Source of the DNA: Halanaerobium kushneri
Lineage (GTDB): Bacteria; Bacillota; Halanaerobiia; Halanaerobiales; Halanaerobiaceae
Reading direction: 5' to 3'
Assembly (NCBI RefSeq): GCF_900156285.1
Contig: NZ_FTNC01000024.1
Location: 1-35,538 of the forward strand
Length of the DNA: 35,538 bases
The position numbers were made by a program, and so were the translations under genes. Positions 1 to 7,536 of the stretch are shown piece by piece (position 1 is the first letter of the stretch; the number at the start of each line of letters is the position of its first letter). The notes under the pieces were generated by a model that worked only from the letters and a program-made list of their open reading frames with translations, was not told where the DNA came from and searched no databases.

Positions 1-2
1 GA

Positions 3-344
3 ACAACCTGTCCAACTATTGAAGCAATTACAGATACGAATTTTACAATTGTTGTTACCGAGCCTTCACCATTTGGCCTGCATGATTTGAAGATGGTTAT
101 TGAAATGTTAAATGATCTTGAACAGCCCTTTGCGGTAGTAATTAATAGAGCAGAAGCTGACAGTGATTATTTAATTGAAAATTACTGTCAGGAAGAGGGA
201 ATTAAAGTAATGCTTAAAATTCCGTTTTCCAGACAGATTGCAGAGCTTTATTCAGAGGGGATTCCTTTTGTTCAGAAATTAGCTGGCTGGGAAGAAAAAC
301 TGCAGCAATTATATCAGGAAATTAGAGAGGAGGCCCTAAAATAA
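3..344 (+). CDS. Mrp/MinD-family P-loop ATPase, 3' part only
   Basis: This gene enters from the left edge. The frame is open from base 3 and gives about 113 residues, so the first internal ATG at 87 is not its start. The visible beginning, TTCPTIEAITD, followed by VVTEPSPFGLHDLK, matches the C-terminal half of the MinD/Mrp ATPases that carry ferredoxin domains, where a P-P-G-T-x-C-P segment is the switch II region. The nucleotide-binding P-loop lies outside the window. Its stop (342-344) shares one base with the ATG of the next ATPase, so the two are translationally coupled. Such ATPase pairs sit beside NifX-like and DUF5320 genes in many anaerobes and probably take part in Fe-S cluster or redox cofactor handling. 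The substrate is unknown. Confidence 0.85.
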   Translation, partial: TTCPTIEAITDTNFTIVVTEPSPFGLHDLKMVIEMLNDLEQPFAVVINRAEADSDYLIENYCQEEGIKVMLKIPFSRQIAELYSEGIPFVQKLAGWEEKLQQLYQEIREEALK

Positions 345-1207
345 TGAAAGAAATTACTGTAATTAGTGGTAAAGGTGGGACAGGCAAAACTACCTTTACA
401 GCTAATCTGGCTTCCATACTTGATAATTTAGTAGTTGGAGATTGTGATGTAGACGCTCCAAACCTGCATCTTTTATTGAATCCAAGAAATAAAAGTGAAG
501 CAGTTTTTAAGGGAATGAAACTGGCAGTTAAAAATGATGATCTCTGTATTGACTGTGGACTATGTTATGAAAATTGTCGTTTTAATGCCATTACTGCTGA
601 TAACTATCAGATTAAAAATTTAAAATGTGAGGGCTGTGCTGTTTGTTCATATGTCTGTCCGACTGATGCAATCAGGATGGAAGAAATTGAAACCGGAACT
701 CTTTATGAGGCAGAGAGTAACTATGGAGAGATGGTGCATGCTAAATTGATACCTGGAGCAGACACCTCAGGTAAACTGGTAAGTGAAGTAAAAAATAGGG
801 CTTCAGAGATAGCAAAAACCAAAAATAAAGATTGGATTTTAGTTGATGGTTCACCTGGTATTGGCTGTCCGGTGATTGCTTCTCTAACCGGTTCAGACAT
901 GGCAGTACTGGTTACAGAGCCAACTCTTTCAGGCTTTGCAGATTTAAAAAGGGTAATGGAGGTTGTCAACCATTTTAAAATTCAAGCTGGAATAGTAATC
1001 AATAAATTTGATCTAAATAGTAATATTACAGCTAAAATTGAAGCCTTTGCTGAAGAGGAAAAGATTGAATTGCTAACCAAAATACCTTACAGCAGGGTAA
1101 TAGTTGATTCACTCAAAAAAGGAGAACTATTTGTTGATAATGATCAAGAACTAAGAACAAAAATGCTGACTGTAAAAGAAAAGCTTACTAAAATACTGGA
1201 AAGATAA
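344..1207 (+). CDS. MinD-like ATPase with two inserted 4Fe-4S ferredoxin motifs
   Basis: This is a 287-residue cytoplasmic ATPase. It opens with the deviant Walker A motif KGGTGKTT (residues 10-17) typical of the MinD/Mrp/ParA group. Residues about 66-110 hold two bacterial ferredoxin motifs, CIDCGLCYENC and CEGCAVCSYVCP, so it should bind two 4Fe-4S clusters. A DGSPGIGCPV segment and VTEPTLSGFADLKR follow. This domain order (P-loop, ferredoxin insert, rest of the ATPase) is known for ferredoxin-containing MinD paralogs that occur in pairs; the partner is the gene ending at 344, overlapping by one base. Proposed roles are Fe-S cluster carriage or redox-linked cofactor assembly, but the precise job is not settled. 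A broken NifX-like gene follows 23 bases later behind a good ribosome site (AAAGGAGG). Confidence 0.93.
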   Translation: MKEITVISGKGGTGKTTFTANLASILDNLVVGDCDVDAPNLHLLLNPRNKSEAVFKGMKLAVKNDDLCIDCGLCYENCRFNAITADNYQIKNLKCEGCAVCSYVCPTDAIRMEEIETGTLYEAESNYGEMVHAKLIPGADTSGKLVSEVKNRASEIAKTKNKDWILVDGSPGIGCPVIASLTGSDMAVLVTEPTLSGFADLKRVMEVVNHFKIQAGIVINKFDLNSNITAKIEAFAEEEKIELLTKIPYSRVIVDSLKKGELFVDNDQELRTKMLTVKEKLTKILER

Positions 1208-1230
1208 GAATTAAAGGAGGCTTTAATAAA

Positions 1231-1332
1231 ATGAAAAAGATTGCTGTACCTGTACAGGGCGAAAATGTATCAGCTCATTTTGAACCTGGTATAAATTTTT
1301 TTTACTTTATTCTTGACATATGTTCAAAATAG
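1231..1332 (+). pseudogene. 5' remnant of a NifX/NafY-like Fe-Mo cofactor domain gene
   Basis: An ATG at 1231 with an AAAGGAGG site (1214-1220) starts a 33-codon frame beginning MKKIAVPVQGENVSAHFEPG. This fits the start of the dinitrogenase iron-molybdenum cofactor (NifX/NafY) family, whose members are about 110-130 residues with an S-A-H-F-G stretch near residue 17. After residue 20 the similarity stops, and the frame runs into a T-rich stretch and a TAG at 1330-1332. The end of the frame lies inside a consensus promoter for the next gene. The simplest reading is a gene cut by a deletion that removed the last three quarters. It could still be translated as a short peptide. Confidence 0.7.
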
Positions 1333-1341
1333 AGTTATAAT
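1313..1341 (+). promoter_or_regulatory. Consensus sigma-70/SigA promoter for the DUF5320 gene
   Basis: TTGACA at 1313-1318 and TATAAT at 1336-1341 are both perfect, with exactly 17 bases between them. The promoter is inside the tail of the NifX remnant and reads into the gene at 1402. CATATGTTCA occurs at 1317-1326, overlapping the -35 box, and again at 1361-1370, in the presumed leader. The pair could be an operator. Confidence 0.8.
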
Positions 1342-1401
1342 ATAGACAGAAGATAAAGAGCATATGTTCAATAACAAAATTTACTAAAGGAGTGATTGTT
1401 T

Positions 1402-1776
1402 ATGCCACGCGGAGATAGAAGAGGTTCAGAAGGTAGAGGTCCAATGACAGGAAGAGGATTAGGATATTGTGCTGGTAATGATCAGCCGGGATTTGCAGTT
1501 GATGCAGCTCCTCAGGGAGCAGGCAGAGGATTTAGAAATGGTGCCGGACGCGGTCCTGGATTTGGAAGAGGTAGAGGTAAAGTTAGAGGTCGTGGAATGG
1601 GTTATGGATTTGCTGCTGGTCGAGGAGCAGTTAATGCTCCAGCCGGTAAAGAGATAGATTATGACAGTGAAGAAAATAAAAATCGTGAAATAACTCGCCT
1701 GGAAAACCTGGCCAATACCCTTTCCAGTGAGCTTGAAATTGTAAAAAAACAGATAGAAGACTTAAAGAATAATTAG
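1402..1776 (+). CDS. DUF5320-family glycine/arginine-rich protein with C-terminal coiled coil
   Basis: The ATG at 1402 lies 7 bases after AAAGGAGTG (1386-1394) and is preferred over the TTG two codons upstream. The 124-residue product begins MPRGDRRGSEGRGPMTGRG, followed by LGYC, the hallmark of DUF5320. Residues about 40-75 are a low-complexity stretch of G, R and F (GRGPGFGRGRGKVRGRG). The last 35 residues (REITRLENLANTLSSELE and on) form a probable coiled coil. There is no signal peptide or membrane segment. Family members sit next to NifX-like proteins and ferredoxin-type MinD ATPases, as here. The function is unknown; a role in metal or cofactor handling is only suggested by context. The gene has its own strong promoter (1313-1341) and a hairpin terminator at 1810-1892. 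Confidence 0.85.
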   Translation: MPRGDRRGSEGRGPMTGRGLGYCAGNDQPGFAVDAAPQGAGRGFRNGAGRGPGFGRGRGKVRGRGMGYGFAAGRGAVNAPAGKEIDYDSEENKNREITRLENLANTLSSELEIVKKQIEDLKNN

Positions 1777-1809
1777 ACACCAACAAGATACAGCTAAATA
1801 TTTTTATTC

Positions 1810-1892
1810 CCCCTTATTACGGAGCATTACAAATTTTCAGGAAAAAAAATCCTGGAACTGAATTCTGGTCAGCTCTGTAATAAGGGGTTTTT
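1810..1892 (+). terminator. Large hairpin terminator with an inner hairpin
   Basis: The arms 1810-1825 and 1872-1887 pair over 16 bases (CCCCTTATTACGGAGC with GCTCTGTAATAAGGGG, one G-T pair). Five T follow at 1888-1892. The 46-base loop holds a second small inverted repeat, CAGG (1838-1841) with CCTG (1851-1854), around a run of A. This is longer than most intrinsic terminators, so it may be a structured RNA or a small mobile repeat that also stops transcription. Confidence 0.65.
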
Positions 1893-1941
1893 GCGCTTTA
1901 ATGGAACTTGAGTTAATTACTGAGAGCCTAATGCTGATTTC

Positions 1942-1975
1942 TTGTTTTTATAGCTAAATTATTATATAATAATTT
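1942..1975 (+). promoter_or_regulatory. marR-type promoter with palindromic operator
   Basis: TTGTTT (1942-1947) and TATAAT (1965-1970) are spaced by 17 bases. A perfect 20-base palindrome with arms AAATTATTAT and ATAATAATTT lies at 1956-1975, centred on the -10 box. A site of this kind over the promoter of a MarR gene suggests self-repression. Its pure A/T content makes chance palindromes more likely, so the operator call is tentative. Confidence 0.55.
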
Positions 1976-2026
1976 TAAATAATGGGATATAATTTTCAAA
2001 AAGTTAATTTGATGAGGGAGTTTAAG

Positions 2027-2458
2027 ATGGGTAAAAAAACAAATAAAATGATAGAAGAAAAAATAAGAAATATAGCTAAGTATTTAAATCAATACACTAA
2101 AGACCACCTTAAATGTTATAATCTTACTTTAGGGAGATTCCATGTTTTACGAGTAATTATTGAATCACAGCCAGTTAGTATGGGAGAAATTCATGAAGAA
2201 CTTCATATGGCAAATAGTACTGTAACTGTTATAGTAGATTATCTTCATGAGGCTGGTTTAGTTAAAAGAAGAAGAGATGAGAATGACAGAAGAGTTGTGC
2301 TTTTAGAGATTACCGAGCAGGGCCGAGAAATTATGGAGAGCTTATTGAAAAAAAGACAGGACTTTATGGAAAAAGCCCTGGTGGATATGGAAGATTCAGC
2401 TGAAGATTTAGCTCGAATTTTAAGTAAATTAATGGATAAAATTGAAGAAATATACTAA
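2027..2458 (+). CDS. MarR-family transcriptional regulator
   Basis: The ATG at 2027 follows GAGGGAG (2014-2020) by 6 bases and gives 143 residues, normal for MarR. The longer frame from 1982 lacks a ribosome site. A winged-helix domain spans residues about 35-110: VSMGEIHEELHMANSTVTVI is the helix-turn-helix and RRRDENDRRVVLLEITEQG is the wing, with the D-x-R motif typical of the family. Helices at both ends form the dimer interface. The ligand and targets are unknown. The nearest candidate targets are its own promoter, the envelope genes downstream (34 bases to the next start) and the DUF5320 gene upstream. Confidence 0.93.
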   Translation: MGKKTNKMIEEKIRNIAKYLNQYTKDHLKCYNLTLGRFHVLRVIIESQPVSMGEIHEELHMANSTVTVIVDYLHEAGLVKRRRDENDRRVVLLEITEQGREIMESLLKKRQDFMEKALVDMEDSAEDLARILSKLMDKIEEIY

Positions 2459-2492
2459 TCAGATAAATAGATAAGTTGAGGAGGAGAGTATT

Positions 2493-4136
2493 TTGAAAAA
2501 AAGACTCTTATTTTTTTTAATTATATTTTTAATTTTATTTAGCTTCAATCTTAATGTGAGTGCTCAGAGTGATCTTGCCATGTCAATCAGGAATCATCTG
2601 CTGGTTATTGAAGAATATGATGGTCATTTTCCTGAAGGGGAAGATGTAAGTTTTTATAGAGAATTAATAGAATTTTATGATCAGCGTTATCATCGTTCAG
2701 TCTGGTTTGATGATGATCGGTTTAAAAAAGATCCCGAACAATTAATTAGAGAAATAAAAAACAGCTATAATGAGGGGTTAAATCCCTTAGATTATCATTT
2801 AGGATTGATTGAAAATTTTGTTCATGATCCAGATCTTTTTAAAGCTAATTCTCTTGATAAAAGAGCTCTACTGGAAATTTTATTAACTAATGCTTATTTG
2901 AGTCTTGCATCTGACTATTTAAATGGCAAAATAGATCCAGAGATAATTGTAGATGACTATAACCATCAGGCTGATAATTTGGAAGCTCAACAATTATTAG
3001 CATCACTGGTGGAAGAAGAAAAGCTTGCGCAAACCTTGGCTTCAAAACTACCTAAATCTTTTAATTACACAAAACTTAGAGATGAATTATATCTATATAG
3101 AGACTCTGGGAAAATTAAAGAGTGGCCTGTAATCAATACAGATGAAGTTTTAGCTTTAAAAGCTGAAGGGACGGCAGTGGCACAGCTGATTGATAATTTA
3201 TCAGCAAGAGCTTATCTTAATTTAGAGAGCCTTAAAGACAAAAGCTATTATAGTCAGCGGGTAGAAAGGGCAGTTAGAAAATTTCAGCTTAATAATGGTT
3301 TGAAAGCTGATGGGATAGTTGGTCCTCGTACCAGAAATGCTTTAAATATTAAGCTTGAGCAGAGAATTAGACAGATAATAATTAACATGGAGAGATGGAG
3401 GTGGCTGCCAGAAGACCTGGGAAAACGCTATATTTATGTAAATATTGCTGATTATAATTTAAAATTATACGAAAATAATCAGGTCATTATGGAAATGAAG
3501 ACTATTGTTGGTCAGGAGCAGCGAAGTACACCTGTTTTTAGTGACACTATTAAATATCTAGTTCTAAATCCCTACTGGTATGTTCCAAAATCAATAGCAG
3601 TTAAGGATAAATTACCACTAATAAAGGAAGATTATAATTATCTTAAAGAAAATAACTATTCTCTTTTTAAATATACGGGCAATAATAATTTACAGGAGAT
3701 AAATCCGGCTGAAGTTGAGTGGTCAGCAATTAATAAAGATAATTTTAATTTTTTACTGCGTCAGAATCCCGGAGATGAAAATGCTTTAGGAAGAGTTAAA
3801 TTTATGTTTCCCAATAAATTTAGTGTCTATCTGCATGATACGCCGGGGAGGTATCTGTTTTCAGAAACAGATAGAAGTTTTAGTTCAGGCTGTATCAGGA
3901 TTGAAGAACCAGTTGATCTGGCTGAATATTTATTGAGTGATCAAAAAGATTGGGATCGTAAAAAAATAGAAATGGAAATGAAAAAAGATCGAGAAAAGAC
4001 AGTTTATTTAAAGAATCCTATTAAGATATACCTGCAGTATAATACTGCCTGGGTTGATAATCAGGGTGATTTAAATTTTAGAGAAGACATCTATAATCGA
4101 GATAAAAAAATTATTGCAGAATATTTTAACCAATAA
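2493..4136 (+). CDS. YcbB/LdtD-type L,D-transpeptidase with signal peptide
   Basis: Translation starts at TTG 2493, 5-6 bases after GAGGAGGAGAG. Residues 1-24 are a signal peptide (hydrophobic run FFLIIFLILFSF, ending NVSA). Residues about 240-285 are a peptidoglycan-binding domain (RVERAVRKFQLNNGLKADG). The C-terminal half is a YkuD catalytic domain with H448 (HDTPGRYLF) and the active-site motif SSGCIR, catalytic C467 and R469. The 547-residue length and domain order fit the YcbB/LdtD branch, which makes 3-3 cross-links in peptidoglycan from the outside of the membrane, or joins proteins to it. This branch is typical of diderm bacteria. The next gene is another exported cell-wall enzyme candidate. 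Confidence 0.92.
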   Translation: MKKRLLFFLIIFLILFSFNLNVSAQSDLAMSIRNHLLVIEEYDGHFPEGEDVSFYRELIEFYDQRYHRSVWFDDDRFKKDPEQLIREIKNSYNEGLNPLDYHLGLIENFVHDPDLFKANSLDKRALLEILLTNAYLSLASDYLNGKIDPEIIVDDYNHQADNLEAQQLLASLVEEEKLAQTLASKLPKSFNYTKLRDELYLYRDSGKIKEWPVINTDEVLALKAEGTAVAQLIDNLSARAYLNLESLKDKSYYSQRVERAVRKFQLNNGLKADGIVGPRTRNALNIKLEQRIRQIIINMERWRWLPEDLGKRYIYVNIADYNLKLYENNQVIMEMKTIVGQEQRSTPVFSDTIKYLVLNPYWYVPKSIAVKDKLPLIKEDYNYLKENNYSLFKYTGNNNLQEINPAEVEWSAINKDNFNFLLRQNPGDENALGRVKFMFPNKFSVYLHDTPGRYLFSETDRSFSSGCIRIEEPVDLAEYLLSDQKDWDRKKIEMEMKKDREKTVYLKNPIKIYLQYNTAWVDNQGDLNFREDIYNRDKKIIAEYFNQ

Positions 4137-4209
4137 TTTTATTATTTAATTTACAATTTACACAACTTATTTTACATTATTTAAAATTAAAGGAGCAAAG
4201 ACGAAATAA

Positions 4210-5166
4210 ATGAAAAAAGCAATTTATACAACAATAATTATACTAGGATTTCTACTTTTTTTTAACTCCGTTCCAGGCTTAGCTTTTTCAAATGGACATG
4301 CAAATTTTTCAATTAAATATGAGGGTTTAAAAATTCCATTTAAAACTTTCAGTATTTTTGTTTTACCTGGTGAGGAAATAAAATTTGAAATTGCTGAAGA
4401 AAACAGAGATAAAACTTACCAGATTGAACTTGGAGAAAAAGTTTTTGAAAGCAAAAATTCTTTTACCTGGAATGCTTACCAAGAAGTCGGGCATTATCGG
4501 ACACTAATAAAAGAAAAAAATTCAGCCGATCCTGATGCCAGGATAAAAATTAACATTTTTGTAATTTGCCCACGTAATAATAAAAATGGTCAATATTTAG
4601 AAGATTTTAGAATAGGTTATTATCCAGATATTCCTGCAGATAAAAAAGAATATTATACAAAGCCTAAAGGTTTTTTGAAAATTGAGGAATTAATGCTTGG
4701 TATTAACTTAACACCCCATTTTAAATTGGAGCAGTTTTTAACCAATCAGACCAGACAATTTCCACAATTTATAGCAATTCAGGAATCACTGCTTTTAAAA
4801 CTAGAATTTTTTCTGGAAGATATTAACAATGCTGGTTATAAAGCTGATACATTTGGAATTGTAAGTATTTATCGTACACCTTATTTTAATAAGAAATTGG
4901 GGAATAATACTGATTTTAGCCGCCATATTTTTGGTGACGCGGCTGATATATTTATTGATAGAAATGGAAATGAGTGGATGGATGATTTAAACGGAGATGG
5001 TCAATCTACAATTGCTGACTCTAATATTCTTTATAATCTTGCGGTTGAATTTGATCAAAAAGAAAAATTTGCTCAGCTTCAGGGCGGGGTTAGTAGTTAT
5101 AAAGGAAATGGAGTAAGAGGTCCTTTTATTCACATTGATACCCGGGGCTTTCATATTAACTGGTAA
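4210..5166 (+). CDS. Exported M15-type zinc D,D-peptidase-like protein with an EF-hand-like insert
   Basis: The 318-residue product has a signal peptide (residues 1-26, ending GLAF), an N-terminal beta-rich part of about 130 residues that I do not recognise, and a C-terminal peptidase M15 domain. The zinc motif S-x-H-x-x-G-x-A-x-D is seen as SRHIFGDAAD with H239 and D246, and the third ligand in HID (H308, D310). Between them lies DRNGNEWMDDLNGDG (residues 250-264), shaped like an EF-hand or dockerin calcium loop. M15 enzymes cut D-Ala-D-Ala or related stem-peptide bonds. The AGGAG site is 14 bases from the ATG, an unusually long distance. Function on cell wall is a family inference. Confidence 0.8.
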   Translation: MKKAIYTTIIILGFLLFFNSVPGLAFSNGHANFSIKYEGLKIPFKTFSIFVLPGEEIKFEIAEENRDKTYQIELGEKVFESKNSFTWNAYQEVGHYRTLIKEKNSADPDARIKINIFVICPRNNKNGQYLEDFRIGYYPDIPADKKEYYTKPKGFLKIEELMLGINLTPHFKLEQFLTNQTRQFPQFIAIQESLLLKLEFFLEDINNAGYKADTFGIVSIYRTPYFNKKLGNNTDFSRHIFGDAADIFIDRNGNEWMDDLNGDGQSTIADSNILYNLAVEFDQKEKFAQLQGGVSSYKGNGVRGPFIHIDTRGFHINW

Positions 5167-5241
5167 CTGTTTAATTTAATAAAGTAGCTGATTATAATTT
5201 TGATTGATTTATTTAATAACTTAAAACAGGGGGTAATTTAA

Positions 5242-6741
5242 TTGTTAGTTGGAGATATTATTTCAAAAACAGCAAATCAAAAAAAGGATAAAACTGCAGC
5301 GGTAATTGATGATCAAAAAATAACTTATGGTGAATTGGAAAAGGAGAGTAATAAACTTGCTCATGGATTGATAGATTTAGATATTGAACCTTCAGATATG
5401 GTAAGCATTATGCTTCCAAACAGTTTAGAGTTTTTAGTTGCATATCTTGGAGTTATTAAATCTGGAGCAACAATGGTGCCTTTAAATATTAGCTTTAAAG
5501 CGCCAGCAGTTGAATATATTTTAAACAATTCTGAAGCAAAAGTAGTTATTACTTCTAAAAGATTTTTGCCTTTAATTCAGTCCTGCAGTTTAGATTATCT
5601 GGAAAACATAATTCTGGTTGATGGAGAGATTGGTGATGATTATATATCATTATCAGAATTAAAAGACCAAAAAACGACTCTGCCTGAACTGCAGAAAATA
5701 GATCAGGAATTTACGGCTGCCTGTCTCTATACTTCAGGTACAACTGGACAGCCAAAGGGAGCAATGTTAACTCATCATAACCTTATTTTTGATACTAGAA
5801 AAACTATTGAACATTTAAAGGTTGATGATAGTGATCGCTACATTTGTGTACTGCCGATGTTTCATGCTTTTGCAGAAACTGTCTGTATGTTAATGCCTAT
5901 GTTTTTAGGAGCAGAAATAGTTATTGTAGACAGATTCTTACCAGAAAAGGTTTTAAAAACTATTCAGGAGAAAAATGTTACTTTTTTTGCGGGAGTACCT
6001 ACAATGTATTCAGCACTGTTGAATGTTAAAAACAAAAATCAATTTGATCTTTCTCATCTTAATTTATGTATTTCTGGTGGAGCTGCTATGCCCCAACAAA
6101 CTATGGAGGATTTTGAAAAAACTTTCAATGTTAAAATTCTGGAGGGTAATGGCCCAACTGAAACTTCACCGGTTGCTTATGTTAATCCTGTTGATGGGGA
6201 AAGAAAATCAGGCTCAGTTGGACTGCCAATTCCAGAAACTGAAGTAAAAATTGTGGATGAGAATGATAGGGAGCTGTCCCCTGGTGAGATTGGAGAAATT
6301 ACAGTTAGAGGAGAACATGTAATGAAAGGGTATTTTAAGATGTCGGAGGCAACAGCTAAGACTCTTCGTAATGGTTGGCTTCATACTGGCGATCTTGGGA
6401 AAATGGATGAAGATGGATATGTATATATTGTTGATCGAAAAAAAGATATGATTAATGTGGGAGGAATGAATGTTTATCCCCGTGAAATTGAAGAACAGCT
6501 TTATAAACATCCTAAAATACAGGCAGCTGCTGTTGTTGCAACTAAAGATGAACTGAGAGGGGAAATACCTAAAGCAGTAATTGTTTTAAGAGAAGATGAA
6601 AAGGCAACAGAAAGAGAGATCCAGAAATACTGTATGCAGTATTTTGCAAATTATAAGATTCCAAAACTGGTGGAATTCATTGACGAACTGCCAAAAAATG
6701 CTACTGGTAAAATTGATAAAAAGTCTTTAAGTGATATCTAA
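5242..6741 (+). CDS. Long-chain fatty-acid--CoA ligase / AMP-binding acyl-CoA synthetase
   Basis: The TTG start at 5242 follows CAGGGGGT by 8 bases; the product has 499 residues, standard for the family. It belongs to the ANL superfamily, which adenylates a carboxylate and then forms the CoA thioester. The P-loop motif YTSGTTGQPKGAM is at about residue 167. GNGPTETSP is the A5 adenine-binding motif, GWLHTGDLG holds the ribose-binding aspartate, DRKKDMINVGGMNVYP marks the hinge, and PKNATGKIDK near the end has the catalytic lysine. The sequence resembles FadD-like synthetases more than acetyl-CoA synthetase. There is no signal peptide. No beta-oxidation genes are nearby, so a lipid-salvage role is plausible but the substrate chain length cannot be told. 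Confidence 0.9.
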   Translation: MLVGDIISKTANQKKDKTAAVIDDQKITYGELEKESNKLAHGLIDLDIEPSDMVSIMLPNSLEFLVAYLGVIKSGATMVPLNISFKAPAVEYILNNSEAKVVITSKRFLPLIQSCSLDYLENIILVDGEIGDDYISLSELKDQKTTLPELQKIDQEFTAACLYTSGTTGQPKGAMLTHHNLIFDTRKTIEHLKVDDSDRYICVLPMFHAFAETVCMLMPMFLGAEIVIVDRFLPEKVLKTIQEKNVTFFAGVPTMYSALLNVKNKNQFDLSHLNLCISGGAAMPQQTMEDFEKTFNVKILEGNGPTETSPVAYVNPVDGERKSGSVGLPIPETEVKIVDENDRELSPGEIGEITVRGEHVMKGYFKMSEATAKTLRNGWLHTGDLGKMDEDGYVYIVDRKKDMINVGGMNVYPREIEEQLYKHPKIQAAAVVATKDELRGEIPKAVIVLREDEKATEREIQKYCMQYFANYKIPKLVEFIDELPKNATGKIDKKSLSDI

Positions 6742-6813
6742 AATTCCAAAAAATTTTAGGTCTTCTGTCCCGCAGTCATTTTTTCGGATTAAATTAATGC
6801 GGAGGTATAATTT

Positions 6814-7464
6814 ATGGAAAAAGATTTCGAAAAACTTCGCCAGAAAATGGTAAAAGAACAGCTGATAAAGAGGGGAATAGAAGATGAGGCTGTGCTTAAG
6901 GCCTTCAGAAAAGTTGCAAGAGAAAAATTTATGCTCGAAAAAAATAGAGAATATGCCTATCAGGATGGAGCTCAGAGTATTGATGCTGGTCAGACAATTA
7001 GTCAACCTTACATTGTTGCTCTGATGCTCCAGTCTTTAGGGTTAAATGAGGGAGCTAGAGTCCTGGAAGTTGGAACCGGTTCTGGCTATGCGGCAGCTCT
7101 GCTTGCTGAAATAGCGAAGAAGGTTTATACTATTGAACGAATTGAAGAACTTGCCCTTAAAGCCAGCAAAGTATTGGAAAAATTAAATTACCATAATGTA
7201 GAAGTAAAAGTTGGTGATGGCAGTCTTGGTTGGGAAGAAAATGCTCCTTATGACGCTATATTAGTTTCTGCAGCTGCACCCTATGTTCCAGAAAAGTTAA
7301 TAGAACAACTTACAGTTAAAGGGAGGCTGATAATACCAATTGGTAAACGTAATGGTATCCAGCAGTTAAAATTAATTACTAAAAAATATAGAAATAAAAT
7401 TAAAGAAGAAAATCTTGAATATGTTCGTTTTGTTCCTCTACTGGGAGAGGATAGCTGGAGATAG
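6814..7464 (+). CDS. pcm: Protein-L-isoaspartate O-methyltransferase
   Basis: The product has 216 residues, the normal length. It uses S-adenosylmethionine to methylate isoaspartyl residues in aged proteins, starting their repair. The substrate-side motif QTISQPYIVALM is at about residues 64-75, the SAM-binding motif I is VLEVGTGSGYAAALL, with VYTIER as post I, and DAILVSAAAPYVPE follows. The ATG at 6814 has a GGAGG site 10 bases before it. It lies 72 bases after the acyl-CoA synthetase on the same strand and ends at a clear terminator (7471-7496). Confidence 0.95.
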   Translation: MEKDFEKLRQKMVKEQLIKRGIEDEAVLKAFRKVAREKFMLEKNREYAYQDGAQSIDAGQTISQPYIVALMLQSLGLNEGARVLEVGTGSGYAAALLAEIAKKVYTIERIEELALKASKVLEKLNYHNVEVKVGDGSLGWEENAPYDAILVSAAAPYVPEKLIEQLTVKGRLIIPIGKRNGIQQLKLITKKYRNKIKEENLEYVRFVPLLGEDSWR

Positions 7465-7470
7465 TTTATT

Positions 7471-7500
7471 AAATCAGCCGCGATCGCGGCTGATTTTCTT
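7471..7500 (+). terminator. Intrinsic terminator after pcm
   Basis: A perfect 26-base palindrome at 7471-7496 has arms AAATCAGCCGCGA and TCGCGGCTGATTT, folding as an 11-base G/C-rich stem with a small loop, followed by TTTTCTT. Confidence 0.9.
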
Positions 7501-7536
7501 AAAAAAAAATAAAAAGTAGACAGGAGTGGAGTATTA

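Noticed and set aside
1469-1657. Open frame inside the DUF5320 gene
   Set aside because: It is in another frame of a G/R-rich gene with a good start and a family match; it has no ribosome site and a low-complexity product.
6738-6759. A/T-only hairpin (CTAAAATT and AATTTTAG) at the acyl-CoA synthetase stop
   Set aside because: There are no G/C pairs of weight and no T run after it, so it is not a convincing terminator.
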